Positions 15,680 through 25,318 of a DNA stretch of 64,000 nt are shown here, one piece after another (positions within the stretch are counted from its first letter, which is position 1; each line of letters opens with the position of its first letter). Origin of the DNA: Methylocystis bryophila. Its GTDB lineage: Bacteria; Pseudomonadota; Alphaproteobacteria; Rhizobiales; Beijerinckiaceae. The notes beneath the pieces are model-generated. The model ran no database searches. It was not told the origin of the DNA and saw nothing but the letters and a program-made list of their open reading frames with translations. The stretch covers positions 1,736,001 to 1,800,000 of the forward strand of contig NZ_AP027149.1 of the NCBI RefSeq assembly GCF_027925445.1. Reading direction: 5' to 3'. The position numbers were made by a program, and so were the translations under genes.

Positions 15680-15838
15680 CTAGGGTGAAGCCTCCAATAT
15701 AACCACTTCCTCTGTGGGAGGGTCTTGTGGGGCTTCCCCTTCGCTCTTTGATAGCAACTCGATCACTTGCTCAAGCGTCTCAACTTTAGACATCACCCGA
15801 TCTTTACGAAACCCTTGCAGCGAACTTTCGGTCTCCAT
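15680..15838 (-). CDS. 52-residue acidic peptide, first gene of the RHH-like operon
   Basis: ATG at 15838 lies 5 nt after GGAGG, the best ribosome binding site in the island. The 52-residue product (METESSLQGFRKDRVMSKVE, then a leucine-rich helix TLEQVIELLSKSE and an acidic, Pro-rich tail PQDPPTEEVVILEASP) has no membrane segment. It could be an amphipathic helix plus a disordered tail. It precedes the RHH-like gene by 19 bp and both sit between a strong promoter and a strong terminator. No family recognised. Being small, acidic and next to a protease gene it could be a substrate or inhibitor of the CHAT protein, which is speculation. Confidence 0.62.
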   Translation of the reverse strand: METESSLQGFRKDRVMSKVETLEQVIELLSKSEGEAPQDPPTEEVVILEASP

Positions 15839-15874
15839 GACCGCCTCCGACGTGTCTTGGCGATGAGCGTGGAC

Positions 15875-15936
15875 ATTATAATATCCCCCTTAGGTTGGAG
15901 CTTAAGCTTGAGCTTGACTTGCCTGAGCTTTAGCTA
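15875..15936 (-). promoter_or_regulatory. Tandem GAGCTT-type hexamer array and second -10 box upstream of the 52-residue gene
   Basis: Plus-strand hexamers GAGCTT (15898), AAGCTT (15904) and GAGCTT (15910) are head-to-tail with 6-bp period; a fourth GAGCTT is at 15925, followed by TAGCTA. A TATAAT on the minus strand (15880-15875) is 18 bp closer to the gene. Tandem short repeats like this are typical binding arrays for RHH dimers, so they are candidate operators of the neighbouring RHH-like protein. Confidence 0.5.
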
Positions 15937-15968
15937 AGTGCTTCACTCGCCTCTCTGAGGCTGCGCGC

Positions 15969-16012
15969 ATTATGGACAAAAAATGCGCATTGTCAACCAC
16001 TTTCATGCGCAT
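15969..16012 (-). promoter_or_regulatory. Strong sigma70-like promoter flanked by two ATGCGCAT palindromes
   Basis: Minus strand TTGACA (15996-15991), 16-bp spacer, CATAAT (15974-15969). Perfect 8-bp palindromes ATGCGCAT lie at 15983-15990 (in the spacer) and 16005-16012 (just upstream of -35), 22 bp apart centre to centre, about two helical turns. A related GCGCAT occurs at the -10 edge (15965-15970). It reads toward the 52-residue/RHH-like operon. Confidence 0.6.
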
Positions 16013-16087
16013 GAACAGCGGCGCGCGTTTTCGCAAGGGGTTACGCGGAATCGAGCGCGGTAGGGACGCAAGTTACCGTCAGCCGAT

Positions 16088-16196
16088 GGCACTGTTGCAT
16101 TGCCGGAAAATCGGCCGAAGCGAGCCGAGAAGCGCCCACAAAATCAGTGGCCGATTTTGAGAATTTTCGCCCAAACCGGCTTAATGCAACAGAGCC
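16088..16196. mobile_element. MITE-like element with IS6-family-type terminal inverted repeats
   Basis: A 109-bp element. The left end GGCACTGTTGCATTGCCGG and the right end, read outward, GGCTCTGTTGCATTAAGCCGG share 12 of the first 13 bases; GGC-CTGTTGCA is the hallmark of IS6-family ends. An inner perfect repeat AAAATCGGCC/GGCCGATTTT makes it a long hairpin. No transposase is inside and no 8-bp target duplication is obvious, so it is an internally deleted or captured derivative. It sits 20 bp past the stop of the 69-residue gene. Confidence 0.72.
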
Positions 16197-16216
16197 CGCG
16201 AAAGTCGCATAAGGCT

Positions 16217-16426
16217 TTAAACCGCGACACCCTGCGCGCGTAGCCTCTCCGCGCGCGCTAGCCATTCGTCGAGCGCCGCCTGACTGTCGAAAGCCATAAA
16301 GCCGCCCATGACTCTGGCGAAGCGGATAGCCCAAGGCGGCGCGTCCTGCTCGGCTTCCTTGCGAGTGCTGACTTTGCGGGTGCTGAATTGCTTGCGGTCT
16401 CTGTCGGGAATGAAGACGGCGCGCAC
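16217..16426 (-). CDS. 69-residue phage-type hypothetical protein
   Basis: GTG start at 16426 with GATGAGG upstream. The product (VFIPDRDRKQF at the start, then WAIRFARVMGGFMAFDSQAA and LDEWLARAERLRAQG) resembles small prophage-encoded proteins that carry a WA-R-ARV-GG-M-F core; the family has no known function that I can name. It lies 7 bp after the 64-residue gene on the same strand and is probably co-transcribed with it. The MITE follows immediately. Confidence 0.55.
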   Translation of the reverse strand: MRAVFIPDRDRKQFSTRKVSTRKEAEQDAPPWAIRFARVMGGFMAFDSQAALDEWLARAERLRAQGVAV

Positions 16427-16433
16427 GAATGCC

Positions 16434-16628
16434 TCATCTCAAAAGCGTGAGGTCGTGCGGGTCGGCTCCCGCCGCGCGCAAGTCCTCAATCGTCAAACCC
16501 AGAGAGGCCAAAACCCTCTTGGCAAGGGCGGGTTCCTTGTGCGTTTCCGCGAGTTCGCCCAAAGCACAAGCTATCCCCTGCAATCGCGCGTCGCCTTGAA
16601 TGCGTGGTGGTTTCGTCAAGTCTACCAT
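16434..16628 (-). CDS. 64-residue hypothetical protein, coupled to an upstream membrane peptide
   Basis: Starting at ATG 16628 the product is a soluble helical protein (MVDLTKPPRIQGDARLQGIA and ending SLGLTIEDLRAAGADPHDL). The frame is open 30 codons further upstream, but that part is out-of-frame shadow of the 53-residue membrane gene. ATG 16628 overlaps that gene's last codons (ATGGTAG) and lacks its own Shine-Dalgarno, which fits translational coupling. The style is that of short prophage genes; function unknown. Confidence 0.55.
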   Translation of the reverse strand: MVDLTKPPRIQGDARLQGIACALGELAETHKEPALAKRVLASLGLTIEDLRAAGADPHDLTLLR

Positions 16629-16783
16629 TGTTGATGAATCCAATCGTCTTCTTCGCTCTGGCGCTGCTCCGGCGTCATTCTGGCGCGTCGCCTGTCTTCG
16701 GCCTTGGCCATAAGCCAAAGCAGTCCAGCAAGAGCGGCCAGAGAGAGGGGAATAAATAGAATGTTCTGAAGCGTTTCTGACAT
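16622..16783 (-). CDS. 53-residue single-pass membrane peptide
   Basis: ATG at 16783 opens a 53-codon frame: an N-terminal membrane helix (MSETLQNILFIPLSLAALAG followed by LLWLMAK) and a charged cytoplasmic tail (EDRRRARMTPEQRQSEEDDW). The ribosome binding site is weak. The stop overlaps the next gene's start, making a three-gene run of 53, 64 and 69 residues. The clean helix/charged-tail design supports a real gene; family unknown. Confidence 0.55.
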   Translation of the reverse strand: MSETLQNILFIPLSLAALAGLLWLMAKAEDRRRARMTPEQRQSEEDDWIHQQW

Positions 16784-16928
16784 TTTACTTTGCCAAGGGG
16801 ACGGAAAGCATCAAAGACTGATAATCAGGGACGGTTATATTCAAAATCTAGCTGGTTTTCGGCTTCATGGCGAAGGATTTTTGCGCGGAAAAGGCCGCGC
16901 CCCTGCGGACGCGGCCTCGCGCCGTTCG

Positions 16929-17411
16929 CTACCCGCTGCGGAAGTCTCCGGCCGACAACCATCCGAATGACGGCGCGCCGTGGTGATCGGGGCTCCACAC
17001 GACCCAGCAATAGCGATGCCGCGTGAAAACGTCGGGAGCCTGCCCGTAGCGATGCTCTGGCCAGCACACGACGGCGTCGATCGCGTAAATCCGCGCCGGT
17101 CGGTTGCGCTGCCAGAATGCCGTCCGGCTCGGATGGCAAAGCGAGGCCAGATTGAGCAGCAAGGCGGTTTTCCCGCCGGTCTGCCGAGTCAACGCCAAAG
17201 CCTTCAGCGTGAGGCGTCGGCAAGCCCGCGCCCATAGGGCGGGTTGGCGACGATATGGCGCGCGCGGAGTCTGCTGGGCGAGACAATTAACGCCACTTTC
17301 GCCGAACCCGTAAGCGTAACGAGCCGTGATGACTACCTGATGTCCGGCGGCGGAAAGCACTTTGGAGATGGCGCCTTCGCCGGCGTCGCCGGCGCGGAAA
17401 ACGCCATTTAC
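16929..17411 (-). pseudogene. Degenerate phage-type DNA (adenine) methyltransferase, N-terminally truncated and frame-scrambled at NPPY
   Basis: From a stop at 17414-17412 the open frame reads a SAM-binding block (RAGDAGEGAISKVLSAAGHQ) and later TLKALALTRQTGGKTALLLN through a typical C-terminus (CWVVWSPDH, FGWLSAGDF). Between them the frame gives nonsense (APYRRQPALWARACRR), while the +1 frame there gives RARHIVANPPYGRGLADA with the catalytic NPPY at 17231-17245. So two compensating one-base indels, the first in a GC dinucleotide run (17257-17267) and the second near 17216-17222, move the catalytic motif out of frame without creating a stop. The N-terminus before motif I is missing. It should be inactive. 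Sequencing error at both sites is the alternative. Confidence 0.7.
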
Positions 17412-17545
17412 TCAACGTTTCTGAAAGGCAAGCACTTGGCGCAAGCCGTGAATGGATGGGATGACATCGCCCCAGCCTTGGCCAACATGCGAGGCCGATC
17501 ATCGAATTTCTCAATAAATTTCTTCCTCCCCGCCCCAATCTCCGC

Positions 17546-17574
17546 TTGACCGTGTCAAAACTCCCGCTTAATAC
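17546..17574 (+). promoter_or_regulatory. Predicted promoter of the str operon (rpsL-rpsG-fusA-tuf)
   Basis: TTGACC (17546-17551), 17-bp spacer, TAATAC (17569-17574). The start site near 17581 would give a leader of about 280 nt before rpsL. The leader holds two hairpins: CTCGGCCG/CGGCCGAG (17764-17784) and GCGCCATTA/TAATGGCGC (17786-17814). The -35 box lies 135 bp beyond the last island remnant, the truncated methyltransferase. Apart from this promoter and leader I see nothing in 17412-17860. Confidence 0.55.
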
Positions 17575-17860
17575 GAGCCCTGCTTTCGACTGGCTGTAGC
17601 GCCACGCCGTCAGAGACGACTCGTCTCAGACACTTCGGTGCTAAACGCTGTCGCCTTGCCTGTGAACGCCACTCGGTTGGTAATCGCTCCCGCGCCTCTT
17701 GGGGTTCGGGTCAGGAAGGCACGATCCCGAACTCACCTTCGGGATCCTCTGCATTGAAAGCGCCTCGGCCGCCAATCGGCCGAGCGCGCCATTATCGTTT
17801 GCGCCTAATGGCGCAGGCGAAACCTTGAGACACCCATTCGCACCCGCGAAGGAACGCTTG

Positions 17861-18232
17861 ATGCCGACGATCAGCCAGTTGATCCGCAAGCCGCGGCAAC
17901 CGAAGACATACCGCGAGAAGGCCCGCCACCTCGGCGCCTGTCCGCAGAAGCGCGGCGTATGCACGCGCGTCTATACGACGACCCCGAAGAAGCCGAACTC
18001 GGCGCTCCGCAAGGTCGCCAAGGTTCGCCTCACCAACGGCTTCGAGGTCATCGGCTACATTCCCGGCGAGGGTCATAACCTCCAGGAGCACTCGGTGGTC
18101 ATGATCCGCGGCGGCCGCGTCAAGGATCTGCCCGGCGTGCGTTATCACATTCTGCGCGGCGTCCTCGACACGCAGGGCGTCAAGGACCGTAAGCAACGCC
18201 GTTCGAAATACGGCGCGAAGCGTCCGAAGTAA
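17861..18232 (+). CDS. rpsL: 30S ribosomal protein S12
   Basis: S12 lines the decoding centre and monitors codon-anticodon pairing. The 123 residues carry TTPKKPNSALRK with Lys at the streptomycin-resistance position (about 43), so the sequence is of the sensitive type, and GEGHNLQEHS and GGRVKDLPGVRYH near the second resistance site. The frame stays open upstream to 17699, but ATG 17861 follows GAAGGAA and gives the canonical MPTISQLIRK start. First gene of the str operon, 12 bp before rpsG. Confidence 0.98.
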   Translation: MPTISQLIRKPRQPKTYREKARHLGACPQKRGVCTRVYTTTPKKPNSALRKVAKVRLTNGFEVIGYIPGEGHNLQEHSVVMIRGGRVKDLPGVRYHILRGVLDTQGVKDRKQRRSKYGAKRPK

Positions 18233-18244
18233 GGAGCGCAGGTC

Positions 18245-18715
18245 ATGTCGCGACGTCACAAAGCCGAGAAGCGGGAAGTCATCGAGGACGCCAAATTTGG
18301 CGATCTGGTTCTCGCGAAATTCATGAACTCGATCATGTACGACGGCAAGAAGTCCGTCGCCGAGTCGATCGTCTACGGCGCGTTCGACCAGATCGAGGCG
18401 AAGGCGAAGACCGATCCGCTCGGCGTCTTCAAGGCTGCGCTCGAAAATGTCGCGCCCTCGATCGAGGTGCGCTCGCGGCGCGTCGGCGGCGCCACCTATC
18501 AGGTGCCGGTCGAGGTCCGCAACGAGCGTCGGCAGGCTCTGGCGATCCGTTGGATCATCACGGCCGCGCGCGGTCGCAACGACAAGACCATGGTCGATCG
18601 CCTCTCGGCGGAGCTGCTCGACGCTTCGAACAATCGTGGCGCTGCGGTCAAAAAGCGCGAGGATACGCACCGGATGGCGGAAGCCAACCGCGCCTTCTCG
18701 CATTATCGCTGGTAA
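18245..18715 (+). CDS. rpsG: 30S ribosomal protein S7
   Basis: Primary 16S rRNA binder that nucleates assembly of the small-subunit head. The 156-residue length is standard, with the canonical start MSRRHKAEKREV and the conserved KFGDLVLAKFMNSIMYDGKK region, and the C-terminal NRAFSHYRW of the short form. ATG 18245 has GGAGC upstream. It is 12 bp after rpsL and 27 bp before fusA, the universal str order. In enterobacteria S7 represses this operon; no equivalent structure was checked here. Confidence 0.98.
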   Translation: MSRRHKAEKREVIEDAKFGDLVLAKFMNSIMYDGKKSVAESIVYGAFDQIEAKAKTDPLGVFKAALENVAPSIEVRSRRVGGATYQVPVEVRNERRQALAIRWIITAARGRNDKTMVDRLSAELLDASNNRGAAVKKREDTHRMAEANRAFSHYRW

Positions 18716-18742
18716 CCCCCCGACTCTCCTGAGGACGACTCC

Positions 18743-20812
<2,070 letters not shown>

Positions 20813-20858
20813 ACCGGACCACTCAGCACCTAACGTCGGAACGACCAAGGAGACGGCC

Positions 20859-22049
<1,191 letters not shown>

Positions 22050-22054
22050 GGATC

Positions 22055-22154
22055 ATGGACCGCGAGTCAAAGTGGCTCGCATTCGGCATGAAGCGAGCCG
22101 CGGGCCTCTTGGGCCGCGGCTCGGAGAGGGCGATCCCGTCGGATCGCGGTCCAT
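22055..22154 (+). promoter_or_regulatory. Structured leader between tuf and rpsJ (candidate S10-operon control RNA)
   Basis: The 118-bp gap can fold almost entirely: outer 11-bp stem ATGGACCGCGA (22055-22065) with TCGCGGTCCAT (22144-22154), enclosing a perfect 10-bp hairpin CGAGCCGCGG/CCGCGGCTCG (22094-22103, 22114-22123). There is no U-tract, so it is not a simple terminator. The S10 operon of other bacteria is autoregulated through its leader (L4 in E. coli); this structure is placed for a similar role but is only a prediction. Confidence 0.5.
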
Positions 22155-22167
22155 CGAGGAAGAGACT

Positions 22168-22476
22168 ATGAACGGTCAGAACATCCGGATTCGTCTCAAG
22201 GCGTTCGATCACCGGATTCTCGATACGTCGACGAAGGAAATCGTCTCGACGGCCAAGCGCACGGGCGCGCAGGTTCGCGGCCCGATTCCGCTGCCGACGC
22301 GTATCGAGAAGTTCACGGTGAACCGCTCGCCGCATGTCGACAAGAAGTCGCGTGAGCAATTCGAGATCAGGACGCACAAGCGGGTTCTCGACATCGTCGA
22401 TCCCACGCCGCAGACAGTGGACGCTCTCATGAAGCTCGACCTCGCCGCAGGCGTCGACGTTGAGATCAAGCTGTAA
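22168..22476 (+). CDS. rpsJ: 30S ribosomal protein S10 (NusE)
   Basis: Head protein of the small subunit that also acts as transcription antitermination factor NusE. The 102-residue product has the canonical core IRIRLKAFDHRILD, GPIPLPTRIEKFTVNRSPHV and THKRVLDIVDPTPQTVDALM. The open frame runs upstream to 22072, but ATG 22168 with GAGGAAGAGA before it gives the family start MNGQNIRIRLKAF. It heads the S10 operon after the structured leader. Confidence 0.97.
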   Translation: MNGQNIRIRLKAFDHRILDTSTKEIVSTAKRTGAQVRGPIPLPTRIEKFTVNRSPHVDKKSREQFEIRTHKRVLDIVDPTPQTVDALMKLDLAAGVDVEIKL

Positions 22477-22519
22477 GAAGACAACCGGGCGCAAGAGCGC
22501 CTTGCGAAGGAAGTAAGCC

Positions 22520-23251
22520 ATGCGATCGGGCGTTATCGCGCAAAAGGTCGGAATGACCCGCATCTTCAACGATGCGGGCGAGCATGTGCCGGTGACGGTG
22601 CTGAAGCTCGACGGCTGCCAGGTCGTCGCCCATCGTACCAAGGAGCAGAACGGCTACACGGCCGTGCAGCTCGGCGCGGGCCGGGCGAAGGTGAAGAATG
22701 TGTCGAAAGCCGAGCGTGGCCGTTTCGCGGTCGCCAAGGTCGAGCCGCGCATGAAGCTCGTCGAGTTCCGTGTGGACGAGGAGAGTCTCCCGCCGATCGG
22801 AGCGGAGATCACCGCCGATCACTTCGTCGTCGGCCAATATGTCGACGCGACCGGCACCACGATCGGCAAGGGCTTCGCCGGCCCGATGAAGCGTTGGAAC
22901 TTCGGCGGCTTGCGCGCGACGCACGGTGTCTCGGTCTCGCATCGCTCGCATGGTTCGACCGGCGGCCGTCAGGATCCCGGCAAGACCTTCAAGAACAAGA
23001 AGATGGCCGGCCACATGGGCGTGGATCGCGTCACCACGCTCAATCTGAAAGTGGTGCGCACCGACGTGGAGCGGGGCCTTGTCATCGTGCAGGGCGCTGT
23101 GCCCGGCCACGCCGGCGGGTGGATTTATCTCCGCGACGCGATCAAGCGGGCGCTCCCGGCCGAAGCGCCGAAGCCTGGCAAGTTCCGGGTCGCGGAGTCG
23201 GCGGCCGAAGCGCCTGCGCCGCAAGAGTCGCAAGAGAAGACGGAGGACTGA
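22520..23251 (+). CDS. rplC: 50S ribosomal protein L3
   Basis: Early-assembly large-subunit protein that reaches the peptidyl-transferase region. 243 residues, about 30 longer than the E. coli protein because of an Ala/Glu/Pro-rich C-terminal tail (AESAAEAPAPQESQEKTED). The core is canonical (MRSGVIAQKVGMTRIF; GSTGGRQDPGKTFKNKKMAG with the Gln that PrmB methylates in relatives). ATG 22520 is preceded by GAAGGAAG. Second gene of the S10 operon, 43 bp after rpsJ. The tail is typical of alphaproteobacterial L3 proteins, so it need not signal anything special. Confidence 0.97.
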   Translation: MRSGVIAQKVGMTRIFNDAGEHVPVTVLKLDGCQVVAHRTKEQNGYTAVQLGAGRAKVKNVSKAERGRFAVAKVEPRMKLVEFRVDEESLPPIGAEITADHFVVGQYVDATGTTIGKGFAGPMKRWNFGGLRATHGVSVSHRSHGSTGGRQDPGKTFKNKKMAGHMGVDRVTTLNLKVVRTDVERGLVIVQGAVPGHAGGWIYLRDAIKRALPAEAPKPGKFRVAESAAEAPAPQESQEKTED

Positions 23252-23255
23252 CCCC

Positions 23256-23876
23256 TTGAAACTCGACGTCATCTCCTTTGATGGACAGTCGGCCGGCTCG
23301 ATCGAGCTTTCCGACGCGGTCTTCGGCCTCGAGCCGCGCCCGGACCTCATCGCGCGCATGATCCGCTGGCAGCTCGCCAAGCGCCGGGCTGGCACCCATG
23401 CGGTCAAGAACCGCGCGGATATCGCGCGCACTGGCGCGAAAATGTATAAGCAAAAGGGCACGGGCGGCGCTCGCCACGGCTCCAAGCGCGCGCCGCAATT
23501 CGTCGGCGGCGGCCGAGCGTTCGGTCCGCAAGTGCGCAGTCACGAGCACGATCTCAACAAGAAGGTGAAGGCGCTTGCGCTTCGGCATGCGCTCTCCGCC
23601 AAGGCCAAGGACGGCGCCATCGTCGTCTGGGAGAACGCGCAGCTCGACGCCCCCAAGACCAAGGTTTTGAAGGCCGGCTTCGATAAGACGGGGATCACAA
23701 GCGCGCTGATCATCGACGGCGGCGCGCTGCAGGAGAACTTCGCGCTCGCGGCGCGAAACATTCCGAAGGTCGACGTGCTGCCGGTCGAAGGCGTCAACGT
23801 TTATGACATCCTGCGTCGCGAGAAGCTGGTCCTGACCCGCTCGGCGGTGGACGCGCTGGAGGCGCGGCTGAAATGA
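23256..23876 (+). CDS. rplD: 50S ribosomal protein L4
   Basis: 23S rRNA-binding protein with an extended loop lining the exit tunnel; in E. coli also the repressor of the S10 operon. 206 residues. The start is TTG 23256 (KLDVISFDGQSAGSIELSD follows), with CGGAGG upstream; no ATG or GTG fits. The loop KMYKQKGTGGARHGSKRAPQ, which reaches the tunnel and holds macrolide-resistance positions, looks wild type. It starts 4 bp after the rplC stop and overlaps rplW by four bases. Confidence 0.96.
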   Translation: MKLDVISFDGQSAGSIELSDAVFGLEPRPDLIARMIRWQLAKRRAGTHAVKNRADIARTGAKMYKQKGTGGARHGSKRAPQFVGGGRAFGPQVRSHEHDLNKKVKALALRHALSAKAKDGAIVVWENAQLDAPKTKVLKAGFDKTGITSALIIDGGALQENFALAARNIPKVDVLPVEGVNVYDILRREKLVLTRSAVDALEARLK

Positions 23877-24169
23877 GCAAGAACCCGAGTCATTACGACG
23901 TGATCGTCGCGCCGGTCGTCACCGAGAAGGCCACGACCGCGGCAGAGCACAATCAGTTCGTTTTCGAGGTCGCGCGCAAGGCGACGAAGCCGCAAATCAA
24001 AGCGGCGATCGAGGGCCTCTTCGACGTGAAGGTCGTCGGCGTCAACACGCTCGTGACCATGGGGAAGACCAAAGCTTTTCGCGGCGTTCGCGGCAAGCAG
24101 AGCGACGTGAAGAAAGCAGTCGTGACTCTGGCTGATGGCCATAAGATCGACGTGACGACCGGACTGTGA
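23873..24169 (+). CDS. rplW: 50S ribosomal protein L23
   Basis: Tunnel-exit protein that docks trigger factor and the signal recognition particle. 98 residues with the canonical HYDVIVAPVVTEKAT start and the VVGVNTLVTMGKTKAFRG region containing the conserved loop. ATG 23873 overlaps the rplD stop (ATGA), indicating coupled translation. rplB follows after 23 bp. Confidence 0.97.
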   Translation: MSKNPSHYDVIVAPVVTEKATTAAEHNQFVFEVARKATKPQIKAAIEGLFDVKVVGVNTLVTMGKTKAFRGVRGKQSDVKKAVVTLADGHKIDVTTGL

Positions 24170-24192
24170 CGGAAGGCTGAGAGGATGCAATC

Positions 24193-25032
24193 ATGGCGCT
24201 GAAGACATTCAAGCCGGTCACGCCGAGCCTTCGTCAGCTCGTCATCGTCGACCGCAAGGACCTGTATAAGGGCAAGCCGGTAAAGACGCTGACCGAGGGG
24301 AAGAGCTCGAAGGGCGGCCGCAACAACGCAGGTCGAGTGACCGTGCGCTTCCGTGGCGGCGGCCATAAGCAGGCCTATCGTCTTGTCGACTTCAAGCGCC
24401 GCAAGGCCGACGTGCCGGCAAAGGTCGAGCGCCTTGAATATGATCCGAACCGCACGGCCTTCATCGCCTTGATCCGCTATCAGGACGGCGAGCTGTCCTA
24501 CATTCTCGCGCCGCAGCGACTCGCCGTCGGCGACGTGGTGATCTCCGGCCAGCAGGTGGACGTCAAGCCCGGCAATGCGATGCCGATTGCCAATATTCCG
24601 GTCGGCACGATCATCCATAATGTCGAAATGAAGATCGGCAAGGGCGGAGCGATCGCGCGTTCGGCTGGCACCTATGCGCAGATCGTCGGCCGTGATCAGG
24701 GATATGTGATTCTCCGCCTCAACTCCGGCGAGCAGCGTCTGGTGCACGGACAATGCTTCGCAACGGTGGGGTCGGTTTCTAATCCCGATCACATGAACAT
24801 CTCCATCGGCAAGGCGGGTCGTTCGCGCTGGCTTGGGCGTCGACCGCACAACCGCGGCGTCACGATGAACCCGATCGACCATCCGCATGGCGGCGGCGAG
24901 GGCCGCACCTCGGGCGGCCGGCATCCTGTCACGCCCTGGGGCAAGCCGACCAAGGGCAAGAAGACTCGCAGCAACAAGGCGACCGATCGATTCATCGTGT
25001 CCTCGCGGCATGTCAAGAAGAAGAAGGGCTGA
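24193..25032 (+). CDS. rplB: 50S ribosomal protein L2
   Basis: Core large-subunit protein needed for subunit association and peptidyl transfer. 279 residues with the strongly conserved C-terminal block GVTMNPIDHPHGGGEGRTSG (His in the peptidyl-transfer vicinity) and the Lys-rich end SSRHVKKKKG. N-terminal MALKTFKPVTPSLRQLVIVD is standard. ATG 24193 follows GAGAGG. rpsS starts 3 bp after its stop. Confidence 0.98.
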   Translation: MALKTFKPVTPSLRQLVIVDRKDLYKGKPVKTLTEGKSSKGGRNNAGRVTVRFRGGGHKQAYRLVDFKRRKADVPAKVERLEYDPNRTAFIALIRYQDGELSYILAPQRLAVGDVVISGQQVDVKPGNAMPIANIPVGTIIHNVEMKIGKGGAIARSAGTYAQIVGRDQGYVILRLNSGEQRLVHGQCFATVGSVSNPDHMNISIGKAGRSRWLGRRPHNRGVTMNPIDHPHGGGEGRTSGGRHPVTPWGKPTKGKKTRSNKATDRFIVSSRHVKKKKG

Positions 25033-25035
25033 TCC

Positions 25036-25314
25036 ATGGCGCGTTCAATCCGGAAAGGTCCGTTCGTCGACGGCTATCTGCTCAAGAAGGCCGAAGCCTC
25101 GCGCGCGTCCGGCCGCTCGGAAGTCATCAAGATCTGGAGCCGCCGCTCCACGATCCTTCCGCAATTCGTGGGCCTCACCTTTGGCGTGCATAACGGTCAC
25201 AAGCACATTCCCGTCAACGTCAGCGAAGACATGATCGGGCACAAGTTCGGCGAATTTGCTCCGACGCGCACCTTCCATGGCCACGCGGCGGACAAGAAGG
25301 CGAAGAGAGGCTAA
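25036..25314 (+). CDS. rpsS: 30S ribosomal protein S19
   Basis: Head protein that contacts S13 and the A-site finger. 92 residues, standard. Canonical MARSIRKGPFVDGYLLKK start and FGEFAPTRTFHGHAADKKAK end. Located 3 bp after rplB; its stop is 4 bp before the rplV ATG, within a tight S10 operon run. Confidence 0.98.
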   Translation: MARSIRKGPFVDGYLLKKAEASRASGRSEVIKIWSRRSTILPQFVGLTFGVHNGHKHIPVNVSEDMIGHKFGEFAPTRTFHGHAADKKAKRG

Positions 25315-25318
25315 GCGG

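Noticed and set aside
15898..15936. GAGCTT hexamers considered as a CRISPR or tandem-repeat array
   Set aside because: Units are 6 bp with no spacers of uniform length; too short for CRISPR. Operator array is the better reading. No CRISPR array was seen anywhere in the window.
15972..16160. 62-codon plus-strand frame across the RHH-operon promoter
   Set aside because: It overlaps the promoter palindromes and the MITE, has no ribosome binding site, and its composition is not protein-like.
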